From Gordonia rubripertincta (GTDB lineage Bacteria > Actinomycetota > Actinomycetes > Mycobacteriales > Mycobacteriaceae), in the NCBI RefSeq assembly GCF_038024875.1, contig NZ_CP136136.1:1984001-2048000 (forward strand): DNA of 64,000 bases. The letters are read 5' to 3'. Below the pieces are notes generated by a model, which was not told where the DNA came from, searched no databases, and was given only the letters and a program-made list of their open reading frames with translations. Both the position numbers and the translations under genes were made by a program. Shown here in pieces: positions 44,583 through 53,351 of the stretch; position 1 is the stretch's first letter; every line of letters begins with the position of its first letter.

Positions 44583-45530
44583 TCAGTCCGCGAGATTGCG
44601 GCCGAGGAACTCGATCTGCTCGGGGAGCACGCTGCGCCAGTACCGGTTGGTGTGCCCACCGGCTGCGGTGCCGAAGGCGGCCGGCGGGTGAAGGCCCGCG
44701 GCCCACTGGCGGGTGTAGGTGTAGAACTGATCGCTCGAACCGATGTTGATCAGCAGCGGGATCTTCGCGAAGCTCGGTTGCGCACCGAACAGCGAGTTGG
44801 CCTGGTAGTCGGCGAGGCCGTCGAAGGCGCGCGGCGGGAAGTTGCGCGGGTCGGCCCACATCGCGGGTGAGCTGACTGCCACGGCGGCCACGCGCGGCGC
44901 TCCGAGCATCGACGCCAGACGCAGGGCGCCGTATCCGCCCATCGACCAGCCGAAGAGACCGATGCGGTCGGTGGACAGGTTGAGCCGCGGATCGTTCGCG
45001 AGCATCGGCAGGAACTCGTCGAGGATCATCGCGCCACCGTCCGTGCCGTCGGCCCGCCGGTGGTAGTAGTTGCGACCCACATCGGCCGCGGCCAGCGCGA
45101 ACGGGGTGTTGCCGTTGTCCACGTACTGCTGCATCACGGTCTGCATCTCGAGCTTCGACCCGAAAATGGTCTTCTCGTTCGTGTTCAGCGCGTGCAGCAC
45201 CACGACGACGGGCAGCTTGCCGGTCACGCCGTTGGGCCGGGCGACCGCCCAGCGGGTGTCGCGGCCGCCCATGCGGGCAGATTTGAAGCTGCCGGTGATG
45301 AGCGGGGGGCCGCTGGTGACCGGCGGCGGTGAGGTCTCGACCGGCAGTTCGTCGTCGGCGGCGCGGCCTTCGAGGTTGCGTGGCTGCACCGACGCCGACG
45401 GTGCCTTGTCCGAGCATGCGGCCAGTCCGAGAGCGGCGGCCCCGACGCCGGCGGCGAGCACGGCACGACGGCCCACGCGCGGAAGGTCGCGGTCGGCAGC
45501 TTCGGAGAATCGGGATCGCAGGCTCGTCAT
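44583..45530 (-). CDS. Exported alpha/beta-hydrolase lipoprotein esterase (Rv0774c-like)
   Basis: A 315-residue esterase of the antigen-85-like/esterase-D superfamily. The signal sequence has twin Arg (GRRAVLAAGVG) and a lipobox LGLAAC (Cys39), so it may be a Tat-exported lipoprotein. The nucleophile is Ser196 in LFGWSMGGYG, the His is in GTAAGGHTNRYW, and the Asp in INIGSSDQFY. The mycolyltransferase THSW motif is absent, so it is a general esterase. Position after purD matches Rv0774c of M. tuberculosis, reported as an exported esterase (from memory). The natural substrate is unknown. Confidence 0.82.
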   Translation of the reverse strand: MTSLRSRFSEAADRDLPRVGRRAVLAAGVGAAALGLAACSDKAPSASVQPRNLEGRAADDELPVETSPPPVTSGPPLITGSFKSARMGGRDTRWAVARPNGVTGKLPVVVVLHALNTNEKTIFGSKLEMQTVMQQYVDNGNTPFALAAADVGRNYYHRRADGTDGGAMILDEFLPMLANDPRLNLSTDRIGLFGWSMGGYGALRLASMLGAPRVAAVAVSSPAMWADPRNFPPRAFDGLADYQANSLFGAQPSFAKIPLLINIGSSDQFYTYTRQWAAGLHPPAAFGTAAGGHTNRYWRSVLPEQIEFLGRNLAD

Positions 45531-45623
45531 CGAAGGAACAGGGTAATCGGGGTACCCGGGCTCGACGCAACGTCGAGTCGGCCGACGCGCCGACGCTGTG
45601 AGAAATCCGTCCCTGACTTGACG

Positions 45624-46019
45624 TCAGTCGAGCGACGCGATGGCTTTCTGCAGGAGTTCAGCGGCTCCGGACGCCACGTCGGGTAGGCCGGGGGCGTCGG
45701 TGACCGCGACCATGATGTCGGGGTTCATCGCCTCGACGATGACGGTCCCGGGGTTGTCGGTGTCGTCGCGCACCACGACATTGCAGGGGAGCAGCAAACC
45801 GATCTGCCGCTCGATCCCGAGCGCGCGGTGGGCGAACTGTGGATTGCAGGCGCCGAGGATGAGATAGTTCTCCATGTCCTCGTCGAGCTTCTTCTTGAGC
45901 GTCGCCTTCACGTCGATCTCGGTGAGCACTCCGAAGCCGACGTCGCCGAGCGCTTCCCGCGTCCGCGCGACCGCGTCGTCGAAGTCGGTCTCCAGGGTCG
46001 TCCGGTAACCGAGTTTCAT
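45624..46019 (-). CDS. DUF302-domain protein
   Basis: A 131-residue protein of the DUF302 family (from MKLGYRTTLETDFDDAVART; core IERQIGLLLPCNVVVRDD and VIVEAMNPDIMVAVTDAP). DUF302 proteins often occur with sulfur- or metal-handling genes under CsoR-type repressors. Their activity is not known. Start ATG 46019 has GAGGAG five bases upstream, better placed than GTG 46025. It lies 28 bases downstream of the CsoR-family gene on the same strand, so the two form an operon controlled by the operator at 46366. Confidence 0.82.
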   Translation of the reverse strand: MKLGYRTTLETDFDDAVARTREALGDVGFGVLTEIDVKATLKKKLDEDMENYLILGACNPQFAHRALGIERQIGLLLPCNVVVRDDTDNPGTVIVEAMNPDIMVAVTDAPGLPDVASGAAELLQKAIASLD

Positions 46020-46047
46020 GATCACTCCTCTCGTGGTGCTCCCCGCG

Positions 46048-46317
46048 TCAGGCGAGCGCCAGGAACAACTTTTCCATCTGATCGATCGTCATCGGCTCGG
46101 AGTCCTTCGACTGTTCACCGGTTATGCATTCGCGGAGGCCGGTCGCGACGATCTTGAAACCGGCCCGATCCAGTGCACTCGACACCGCGGCGAGTTGGGT
46201 CACGACGTCCTTGCAGTCTCGTCCCTGTTCGATCATCGAGATCACGCCGGCGAGCTGTCCGTGGGCGCGGCGTAGCCGGTTGAGTACGACGCCGATCGAT
46301 TCTTCGTCACCGACCAT
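46048..46317 (-). CDS. CsoR-family repressor, CstR/persulfide-sensor type
   Basis: The 89-residue all-helical protein of the CsoR/RcnR family starts MVGDEESIGVVLNRLRRAHG. Copper CsoRs bind metal through Cys-His-Cys. Here Cys35 (GRDCKDV) and Cys64 (LRECITG) are kept, but the residue four before the second Cys, normally His, is Gly60. The two-cysteine pattern without His is that of persulfide sensors of the CstR type. It heads an operon with DUF302, and a near-ideal CsoR/CstR operator lies 49 bases upstream. Sensing of sulfane sulfur is inference from residues and context. Confidence 0.8.
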   Translation of the reverse strand: MVGDEESIGVVLNRLRRAHGQLAGVISMIEQGRDCKDVVTQLAAVSSALDRAGFKIVATGLRECITGEQSKDSEPMTIDQMEKLFLALA

Positions 46318-46365
46318 GACAACCTCCTGGGGTTTGCACGCGTGGATACCTTGACAAGGGGGACT

Positions 46366-46381
46366 ATACCCCTTGGGGTAT
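46366..46381. promoter_or_regulatory. Operator ATACCCC-TT-GGGGTAT for the CsoR/CstR-type repressor
   Basis: Perfect 7-bp arms flank a TT centre, the pattern of CsoR and CstR sites. On the minus strand TATAGT (46363-46368) overlaps it and could be the -10 of the repressor-DUF302 operon, so binding would block transcription. TTGACA at 46351-46356 reads on the plus strand and serves no gene there. Confidence 0.7.
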
Positions 46382-46411
46382 GAGGAGAGGTCTCGTCAGG
46401 CGGAAGTCGGC

Positions 46412-47176
46412 TCAATCGCGATCGGCGTCGGCGAGCTCGCACCGGTAGTCCACCGGCCGGCCGCGCCGGTCGAAGTTCACCCGGACGACGGAACGGCCGT
46501 CGGTCACGTCACAGATCGGTGAACGCCCGCGGTCGGTGCCGGTGCGCCAGCTGATGTGCCAGCCACGTCGTGCGGCCATCCCGTGGATGGCGACCCGATG
46601 ATCGTTCACCGCAAGGGAGCTGAGGACCTCGGGCATCCGGGTTGCGAAGTCGGCGAAGGTCGGCTCGGGGAGGGTGACGTCGTCGAGCAGGAAGACGCCG
46701 CGATCGTCGTCGTCGAGTCGAACCGTGCAATACGGACTCACGCCGGTGCTGCCGACGGCGGCGGCCGCGATGACGTCGAGGACCCGATCGCCGGGATCGT
46801 CGGCGTCATGGGACGGCTTGGGCGGCAGTGTCACTCGCGGGGAGGTGAGATCCTCGATGCCGAGCCGCGCGCCGGCCTCGCGAAGCCTGGACGCCGGTCC
46901 GGTGTGGTCGCCGCACGGGTGTGCCCAACCCCAGATGATCGCGGACGGTTCGAGGACGGCGACGAGTGATGCCCGCAAACGGACAAACGTCGCCTCGTCG
47001 CGTGTGGAGTCGGAGTCGGTGCCCGAGCGGGCGAACACGGCCGTCCGGTTGTCCTCGGCGCACCGTACGTCGAAGGCGCCCAACCTCTCACGCAGGAGGT
47101 CGACGAATGCGGACTGTCTCAGCGAGGTGTAGAGCGCCGCGTAATCGGCGACAGCGTGGAGGCCGTCGAACTGCAT
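46412..47176 (-). CDS. DUF6882-like protein of unknown function
   Basis: A 254-residue soluble protein beginning MQFDGLHAVADYAALYTSLR. A central IIWGWAHP motif with flanking LRASLVAVLEPSA resembles actinobacterial DUF6882 proteins; I give that name with moderate confidence. No catalytic motif is clear. A hypothetical gene, Rv0776c, occurs near here in M. tuberculosis and may be the counterpart. TACCGT lies six bases before ATG 47176, so the mRNA is probably leaderless. It is divergent from tetR. Confidence 0.65.
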   Translation of the reverse strand: MQFDGLHAVADYAALYTSLRQSAFVDLLRERLGAFDVRCAEDNRTAVFARSGTDSDSTRDEATFVRLRASLVAVLEPSAIIWGWAHPCGDHTGPASRLREAGARLGIEDLTSPRVTLPPKPSHDADDPGDRVLDVIAAAAVGSTGVSPYCTVRLDDDDRGVFLLDDVTLPEPTFADFATRMPEVLSSLAVNDHRVAIHGMAARRGWHISWRTGTDRGRSPICDVTDGRSVVRVNFDRRGRPVDYRCELADADRD

Positions 47177-47182
47177 GGGATC

Positions 47183-47188
47183 ACGGTA
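47183..47188 (-). promoter_or_regulatory. -10 box TACCGT, leaderless
   Basis: On the minus strand TACCGT ends six bases before ATG 47176. Confidence 0.35.
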
Positions 47189-47298
47189 AACGGGCCGGGA
47201 GCGGAGACGACCCTGCTGTCCGATGACCGACTGACGTCGATCTGAACCGGCCATTCACCACCGTTGTTCTGCTCTTATACGGGAAATCGACTGTGCTT

Positions 47299-47331
47299 GT
47301 ACCGCTTTGGTCAAAAGCAATACGGCGGTAC
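47299..47331. promoter_or_regulatory. Candidate TetR operator, inverted repeat GTACCGC/GCGGTAC
   Basis: The perfect arms GTACCGC (47299-47305) and GCGGTAC (47325-47331) lie 17 bases before the tetR start and downstream of a TTATAC hexamer (47275-47280). Position suits autoregulation. Confidence 0.5.
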
Positions 47332-47347
47332 GGACGGCTTTGGCAGC

Positions 47348-47950
47348 ATGAACCACATGATGACGTCGGCGGCGACACCCAAGGGTGCGCGACGGCGGTC
47401 TCGCTTGATCGAGGCCGCCGGCGAGCTGCTGCTCGAAGGTGGCTTCGACGCCGTCCGTCATCGTGCGGTGGCCGAACGCGCCCAGTTGCCGCTGGCGTCG
47501 ACGACGTACTACTTCGCCTCCCTCGACGACCTGATGGCCGAGGCGGCGGCCAGTCTCTGCGGCCACGACGCGGAGGCGGTCACCGAGCGCTGCAACGCAC
47601 TTCCGCGTCGACGCCGCGGGAATACGGCAACCGCGACGGCACTCGCCGAGGTCGTCGTCGGTGACGACACGATCCAGCAACTGTCGGCCCGCTACGAGAT
47701 GATCGCGCTGTCGGCGCGGTACCCGATGCTGCGCGAGGTGGTGAGCGAACGGTGGCAGGCGCTGTCCATGTGCCATCTCGACGTCCTCACCAGATCCGGC
47801 CGGGTCGCCGACCCCGCCCACATCGCCCAGCTGATCGGGATCGAGGACGGCGCCATCGTCGGTGCCCTCGGACAGAACGGCGTACGGCCCCTCGACGCGG
47901 TGCGCGACGCCCTGCTCGAGGTGATCGACGTCCTGGCACCGCGAGCGTGA
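47348..47950 (+). CDS. TetR-family regulator
   Basis: A 200-residue repressor. The N-terminal helix-turn-helix spans about 12-58 (RRRSRLIEAAGELLLEGGFD, VRHRAVAERAQLPLASTTYY, FASLDDLMAEAA). The C-terminal ligand domain is variable and gives no clue to the inducer. Context resembles Rv0775, a TetR gene near the exported esterase gene. Possible targets are itself, the divergent DUF6882-like gene and the small secreted protein gene downstream (25-base gap). Confidence 0.85.
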   Translation: MNHMMTSAATPKGARRRSRLIEAAGELLLEGGFDAVRHRAVAERAQLPLASTTYYFASLDDLMAEAAASLCGHDAEAVTERCNALPRRRRGNTATATALAEVVVGDDTIQQLSARYEMIALSARYPMLREVVSERWQALSMCHLDVLTRSGRVADPAHIAQLIGIEDGAIVGALGQNGVRPLDAVRDALLEVIDVLAPRA

Positions 47951-47975
47951 CCGCAGAGAAGGAAGAAGGGATCGG

Positions 47976-48393
47976 ATGGCGGGGGATTCGATGAGTGGGC
48001 CCCGTATGCGCAGGGGCCTTGTTGCCGCGCTCATGTCCGCGATCGCCGGGGTGCTGATGCTCGTCGCTCCCAGCGCCCAGGCGGCGCCGGCCGGTCGGGT
48101 CGACGCGGGTGTCCCGTTGTCGTCGGTGGTCTACGGAACGGGGTGCACCTACCCCGTGACCGTCGCGGTCAACTCGTCCGGCTGGGTGGAGTTCTGGGAG
48201 GTCAAGCCGGGTCTGCCGGCTCGTTTCATCGGTCGCGATCTCCCCTCGGGAGCACTCGCTTCGGTCACCTGGGGTGCCGCGTCGCATCGGCGACAAGTAC
48301 CTCTACGCCGTCCAGAACGGCAAGGCCTCGCAGCCCACCCTCGTCAAGGTGCGCCAGGGCTACGGCTCCAACGGGACCTGCTTCGCGTTCTGA
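47976..48393 (+). pseudogene. Small secreted protein, frameshifted
   Basis: A short exported protein with a signal peptide (RRGLVAALMSAIAGVLMLVA..., cleavage near SAQA-AP) and a mature part of about 100 residues with two Cys (GTGCTYPV and NGTCFAF), probably disulfide-linked. The frame breaks at the G run 48271-48274 (CCTGGGGTGC). Dropping one G gives SVTWVPRRIGDKYLYAVQNG and a stop at 48391-48393, for a total of about 138 residues. The function is unknown. GGAAGAAGGG precedes ATG 47976; ATG 47991 and 48006 are alternatives. purB starts 64 bases downstream. Confidence 0.7.
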
Positions 48394-48445
48394 GTACGCC
48401 GAGTATCGGTGGGTCGAGGAATTCGGGATCCGCCGTCGATCGACC

Positions 48446-48451
48446 TACACT
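48446..48451 (+). promoter_or_regulatory. -10 box TACACT for purB, leaderless
   Basis: TACACT ends six bases before GTG 48458. Confidence 0.45.
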
Positions 48452-48457
48452 GAGCGG

Positions 48458-49885
48458 GTGTCGAAGCCCGCCATTGCCAACGTCCTGGCCAGCCGCTATG
48501 CCTCCACCGACCTCGCCGAGCTGTGGTCGGCCACCACCAAGATCGCCCTCGAACGGCGACTGTGGATCGCGGTGCTGAAGGCGCAGGCCGACCTCGGGAT
48601 CGATGTTCCGGCCGACGCGATCGCCGACTACGAGCGCGTTGTCGACCAGGTCGACCTCGCCTCGATCGCCGACCGTGAACGCGTCACCCGTCACGACGTG
48701 AAGGCTCGCATCGAAGAGTTCAACGCCCTCGCCGGTCACGAGCAGATCCACAAGGGCATGACCAGCCGCGACCTCACCGAGAACGTCGAGCAGCTGCAGA
48801 TCCTCCGTTCCCTCGAGCACGTGCATGCCCACGGTGTCGCCGTCCTGGCCCGCGTCGTCGAACGTGCCGCCCAGTACTCCTCGGTCGTCATGGCCGGCCG
48901 CAGCCACAACGTCGCCGCGCAGGCCACGACCCTCGGCAAGCGTTTCGCCTCGGCCGCCGACGAACTCATGATCGCGCTCACCCGACTTCGTGAGCTGATC
49001 GACCGCTACCCGCTGCGCGGCATCAAGGGCCCGATGGGCACCTCGCAGGACATGCTCGACCTCCTCGGCGGTGACGCCACCAAGCTCGCCGACCTCGAGG
49101 CGCGCGTCGCCGACCACCTCGGTTTCGCCCGGTCGTTCACCTCGGTCGGTCAGATCTACCCGCGGTCCCTGGACCACGACGTGGTGTCCGCGCTGGTCCA
49201 GGTCGCGGCCGCACCGTCGTCGCTGGCCACCACGATCCGGCTCATGGCCGGCCACGAGCTGGTGACCGAGGGCTTCCAGCCCGGCCAGGTCGGCAGCTCG
49301 GCGATGCCGCACAAGATGAACACCCGCAGCTGTGAGCGCGTGAACGGTCTCGCCGTGGTCCTGCGCGGCTACGGCTCGATGGCCGCCGAACTCGCCGGCG
49401 CCCAGTGGAACGAAGGCGACGTCTTCTGCTCGGTGGTCCGCCGCGTCGCGCTGCCCGATGCCTTTTTCGCCATCGACGGTCTGATGGAGACCTTCCTGAC
49501 CGTCCTCGCCGAGTTCGGCGCCTACCCTGCGGTCATCGCCAACGAGCTCGACCGCTACCTGCCGTTCCTCGCGACCACCAAGGTGCTGATGGCGTCGGTG
49601 CGTGCCGGCGTGGGTCGGGAGACCGCGCACGAGGCGATCAAGGAGAACGCCGTCGCGGTGGCGCTGGCCATGCGCGAGGAGGGTCGCGAACCCGATCTGC
49701 TCGACCGCCTCGCCGCCGACGACCGCATCCCACTCGACCGGACCCAGCTCGAGGAGCTCCTCGCCGACAAGTCGGTGTTCGTCGGAGCGGCCGAACAACA
49801 GGTCGCCGACGTCATCGCCGCGGCGGAGAAGATCATCGGCCAGTACCCGGAGGCCGCGGCCTACGCACCCGCGCCCATCCTCTAG
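48458..49885 (+). CDS. purB: Adenylosuccinate lyase
   Basis: PurB releases fumarate from SAICAR and from adenylosuccinate, steps 8 and the last AMP step of purine synthesis. The 475-residue product has the fumarase/aspartase superfamily signature GSSAMPHKMN, the HDVKARIEEF region and TSRDLTENVEQ. The His in AGRSHNVAAQ is the expected catalytic base region. GTG 48458 sits behind a leaderless -10. Position matches Rv0777. Confidence 0.95.
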   Translation: MSKPAIANVLASRYASTDLAELWSATTKIALERRLWIAVLKAQADLGIDVPADAIADYERVVDQVDLASIADRERVTRHDVKARIEEFNALAGHEQIHKGMTSRDLTENVEQLQILRSLEHVHAHGVAVLARVVERAAQYSSVVMAGRSHNVAAQATTLGKRFASAADELMIALTRLRELIDRYPLRGIKGPMGTSQDMLDLLGGDATKLADLEARVADHLGFARSFTSVGQIYPRSLDHDVVSALVQVAAAPSSLATTIRLMAGHELVTEGFQPGQVGSSAMPHKMNTRSCERVNGLAVVLRGYGSMAAELAGAQWNEGDVFCSVVRRVALPDAFFAIDGLMETFLTVLAEFGAYPAVIANELDRYLPFLATTKVLMASVRAGVGRETAHEAIKENAVAVALAMREEGREPDLLDRLAADDRIPLDRTQLEELLADKSVFVGAAEQQVADVIAAAEKIIGQYPEAAAYAPAPIL

Positions 49886-49888
49886 GGG

Positions 49889-50176
49889 TCACTCCGGCGC
49901 GGAGGCGTCGGCGTGCCCGAGCTTCCAATCGGGGAGCGCGACGTCGCGCACGAGCCACTTGAGTTCGGGTGCCCCGGGGAACCCGCCGTCGCGTTTGCGC
50001 TCCCAGATCTGCGTGCCGTCGACGTCGATGTGGAACACGCCGCCGGTCCCGGGGACCAGCGTCACCGAGCCGATCTCGGTGCCGAAGGTGTTCAGCAGCT
50101 CCGATGCCATCCACGATGCCCGCAGCAGCCAGTTGCACTGGGTGCAGTAGGTGATGGTGATGTGCGGTGCGGTCAT
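49889..50176 (-). CDS. SelW/Rdx-family thioredoxin-like protein
   Basis: A 95-residue protein of the Rdx family (SelT/SelW/SelH fold). The redox motif is Cys11-Thr-Gln-Cys14 in ITYCTQCNWLLRA, followed by GTGGVFHIDVDGTQIWERKRDGGFPGAPELKW. The bacterial form uses Cys in place of Sec. The redox partner is unknown. It is convergent with purB (3-base gap) and divergent from purC. Confidence 0.85.
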   Translation of the reverse strand: MTAPHITITYCTQCNWLLRASWMASELLNTFGTEIGSVTLVPGTGGVFHIDVDGTQIWERKRDGGFPGAPELKWLVRDVALPDWKLGHADASAPE

Positions 50177-50224
50177 CGGTCAAGAATGTCAGAGGCTGCC
50201 GCCCCCGGCCGACCGGTGACCCTC

Positions 50225-50230
50225 TAGGGT
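50225..50230 (+). promoter_or_regulatory. -10 box TAGGGT for purC, leaderless
   Basis: TAGGGT ends seven bases before ATG 50238. Confidence 0.4.
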
Positions 50231-50237
50231 CGAGTCC

Positions 50238-51133
<896 letters not shown>

Positions 51134-51137
<4 letters not shown>

Positions 51138-53281
51138 CCGACGAGCGCGACACCGCGACACCCCCGGTCGCCAAGAAGGTCCCGAAGGAGCGCACCCACC
51201 ACGGTGACACCTTCGTCGACGACTACGAATGGTTGCGCGACAAGGACGATCCGGAGGTGACCGCCTACCTCGAGGCGCAGAACGCGTTCACCGAGGCGCA
51301 CACCGGTCACCTGTCGGATCTGCGCAAGCAGATCTTCGACGAGATCAAGAGCCGCACCAAGGAAACCGACATGTCGGTGCCCGTGCGGCGCGGACGCTTC
51401 TGGTATTTCGCCAGAACTCAAGAGGGCAAGCAGTATTCGACGTCCTGCCGGTGCCCGGTCGCCAGCGACGACGACTGGACGGCGCCGAAGGTCGACGACG
51501 GCGTCGAGCTGCCGGGCGAGGAGATCCTGCTCGACAGCAACGTCGAGGCCGAGGGACACGACTTCTTCAGTCTCGGCGCGCTGACCGTCAGCGATGACGG
51601 CAACTGGTTGGCCTACAGCACCGACGTCGTCGGTGACGAGCGATACACGCTGCGCATCAAGGATCTTCGTACCGGTCAGGTCCTCGACGACGTCGTCACC
51701 GACACCTCGGGCAGCGCGGTGTGGTCGGCCGACGCCCGCCACGTCTTCTATTCGACGGTCGACGCCGCATGGCGGCCGGACACGGTGTGGCGACACGACA
51801 TCGGTGCGGGCACCGAGGACGTCAAGGTCTTCCACGAACCCGACGAGCGGTTCTGGGTCGGCATGGGCACCACTCGCAGCGACAAGTACCTCGTCATCGG
51901 AGTCGGCTCCAAGATCACCTCGGAGAGCTACGTTCTCGAAGCCGATAACCCGACAGGTGAGTTCCGCAGCGTCGTACCGCGCGTCGACGGCGTCGAGTAC
52001 AGCGTCGAACATGCCGTCATCGGCGGGGACGACTACTTCGTCATCGTGCACAACGAGGTCGTGGACGGTCAGAAAGCGGAGAACTTCGCCATCGACATCG
52101 CACCGGTGGACAATCCCGCGGACCGGCGCCCGCTGATCGCACACGATCCGGCTCGCCGCGTCGAGGATCTCGATGCCTTCGCCGACTACCTGGTGCTGTC
52201 GTACCGGCGAGAGGCGTTGCCGCGCCTGGCTATCGCCGACCTCCGCCAGATCGACGGCATTCCGGCCGAATCCGACTTCCACGAGGTCGAGTTCGATCAG
52301 GAGCTGAGCACGGCCGGGCTCGGCGGCAACCCCGAGTGGTGGTCGCCGAAGCTGCGCATCGGTTACGGCAGCTTCATCGAACCCGCGGAGTTGTTCGAAC
52401 TCGACGTCGCCACCGGCGAACGCACCCTGCTGAAGCGGCAACCGGTGCTCGGTGGCTACGACCCCTCCGACTACGTCCAGTCCCGTGAGTGGGCGGTGGC
52501 CGACGACGGCACCCGGATCCCGCTGTCTGTGGTGCGCCGCAAGGAGACCGACGCCGCGAAGCCGGCCCCGCTGTTGCTGTACGGGTACGGCTCGTACGAG
52601 GCCAGTATCGATCCCTATTTCTCGGTGTCCCGGCTGTCCATGCTCGATCGGGGCATGGTCTTCGTCCTCGCCCACATCCGCGGCGGCGGCGAGATGGGCC
52701 GCTACTGGTACGAGAACGGCAAGGAACTCAGCAAGAAGAACACCTTCACCGACTTCGTCGCGGCCGGACGCCATCTCGTCGAGACGGGGTGGACGACGCC
52801 GCAGCAGATGGTCGCCGAGGGTGGTTCGGCAGGCGGCCTCCTGATGGGTGCGGTGGCCAACCTCGCGCCGGAGCTGTTCAACGGCATCCTGGCGTCGGTG
52901 CCGTTCGTCGACGCGCTGAACTCGATCCTCGACCCGTCGTTGCCGCTGACGGTCATCGAATGGGACGAGTGGGGCGACCCGCTGCACGACCCGAAGGTCT
53001 ACGAGTACATGAAGACCTACACGCCGTACGAGAACGTCGACGCGAAGCCCTATCCGCCGATCCTCGCGTTGACCTCCCTCAACGACACCCGGGTGCTGTA
53101 CACCGAGGCGGCGAAATGGGTTGCGCGGCTCCAGGAGAAGTCGACCTCGGACAACCCGATCCTGCTGAAGACGGAGATGACCGCCGGTCACGGTGGCGTC
53201 AGCGGACGCTACAAGCAGTGGGAGGAAGTCGCTTTCGAGATCGCCTGGATTCTGCAGCAGTCCGGCGCGTTGGCGAACTGA
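51134..53281 (+). CDS. ptrB: Oligopeptidase B (prolyl oligopeptidase family, S9A)
   Basis: A 715-residue cytosolic serine peptidase. An N-terminal seven-blade propeller (about 75-420) gates a C-terminal alpha/beta-hydrolase domain. The catalytic Ser is in EGGSAGGLLMGAV, the Asp in LTSLNDTRVLY and the His in TAGHGGVSGRY. It cleaves short peptides, in the oligopeptidase B branch after basic residues. In M. tuberculosis the homologue is split into Rv0781/Rv0782 (from memory); here it is intact. A strong terminator follows. Confidence 0.92.
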
Positions 53282-53284
53282 CCT

Positions 53285-53338
53285 CGAAACCGGAAGAGCC
53301 CCACCACCCTCGCGGGCGGTGGGGCTCTTCCGGTTTCG
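53285..53338. terminator. Strong bidirectional terminator, 21-bp stem
   Basis: Perfect 21-bp arms (53285-53305 and 53318-53338, core GGAAGAGCCCCACC) flank a 12-base loop, between the convergent ptrB and MFS genes. It has no clear T tract in either direction. Confidence 0.8.
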
Positions 53339-53351
53339 ACCCGGAGGTCGA

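Noticed and set aside
46351..46356. TTGACA as a plus-strand promoter -35
   Set aside because: There is no plus-strand gene downstream for over 900 bases and no -10 at the right spacing.
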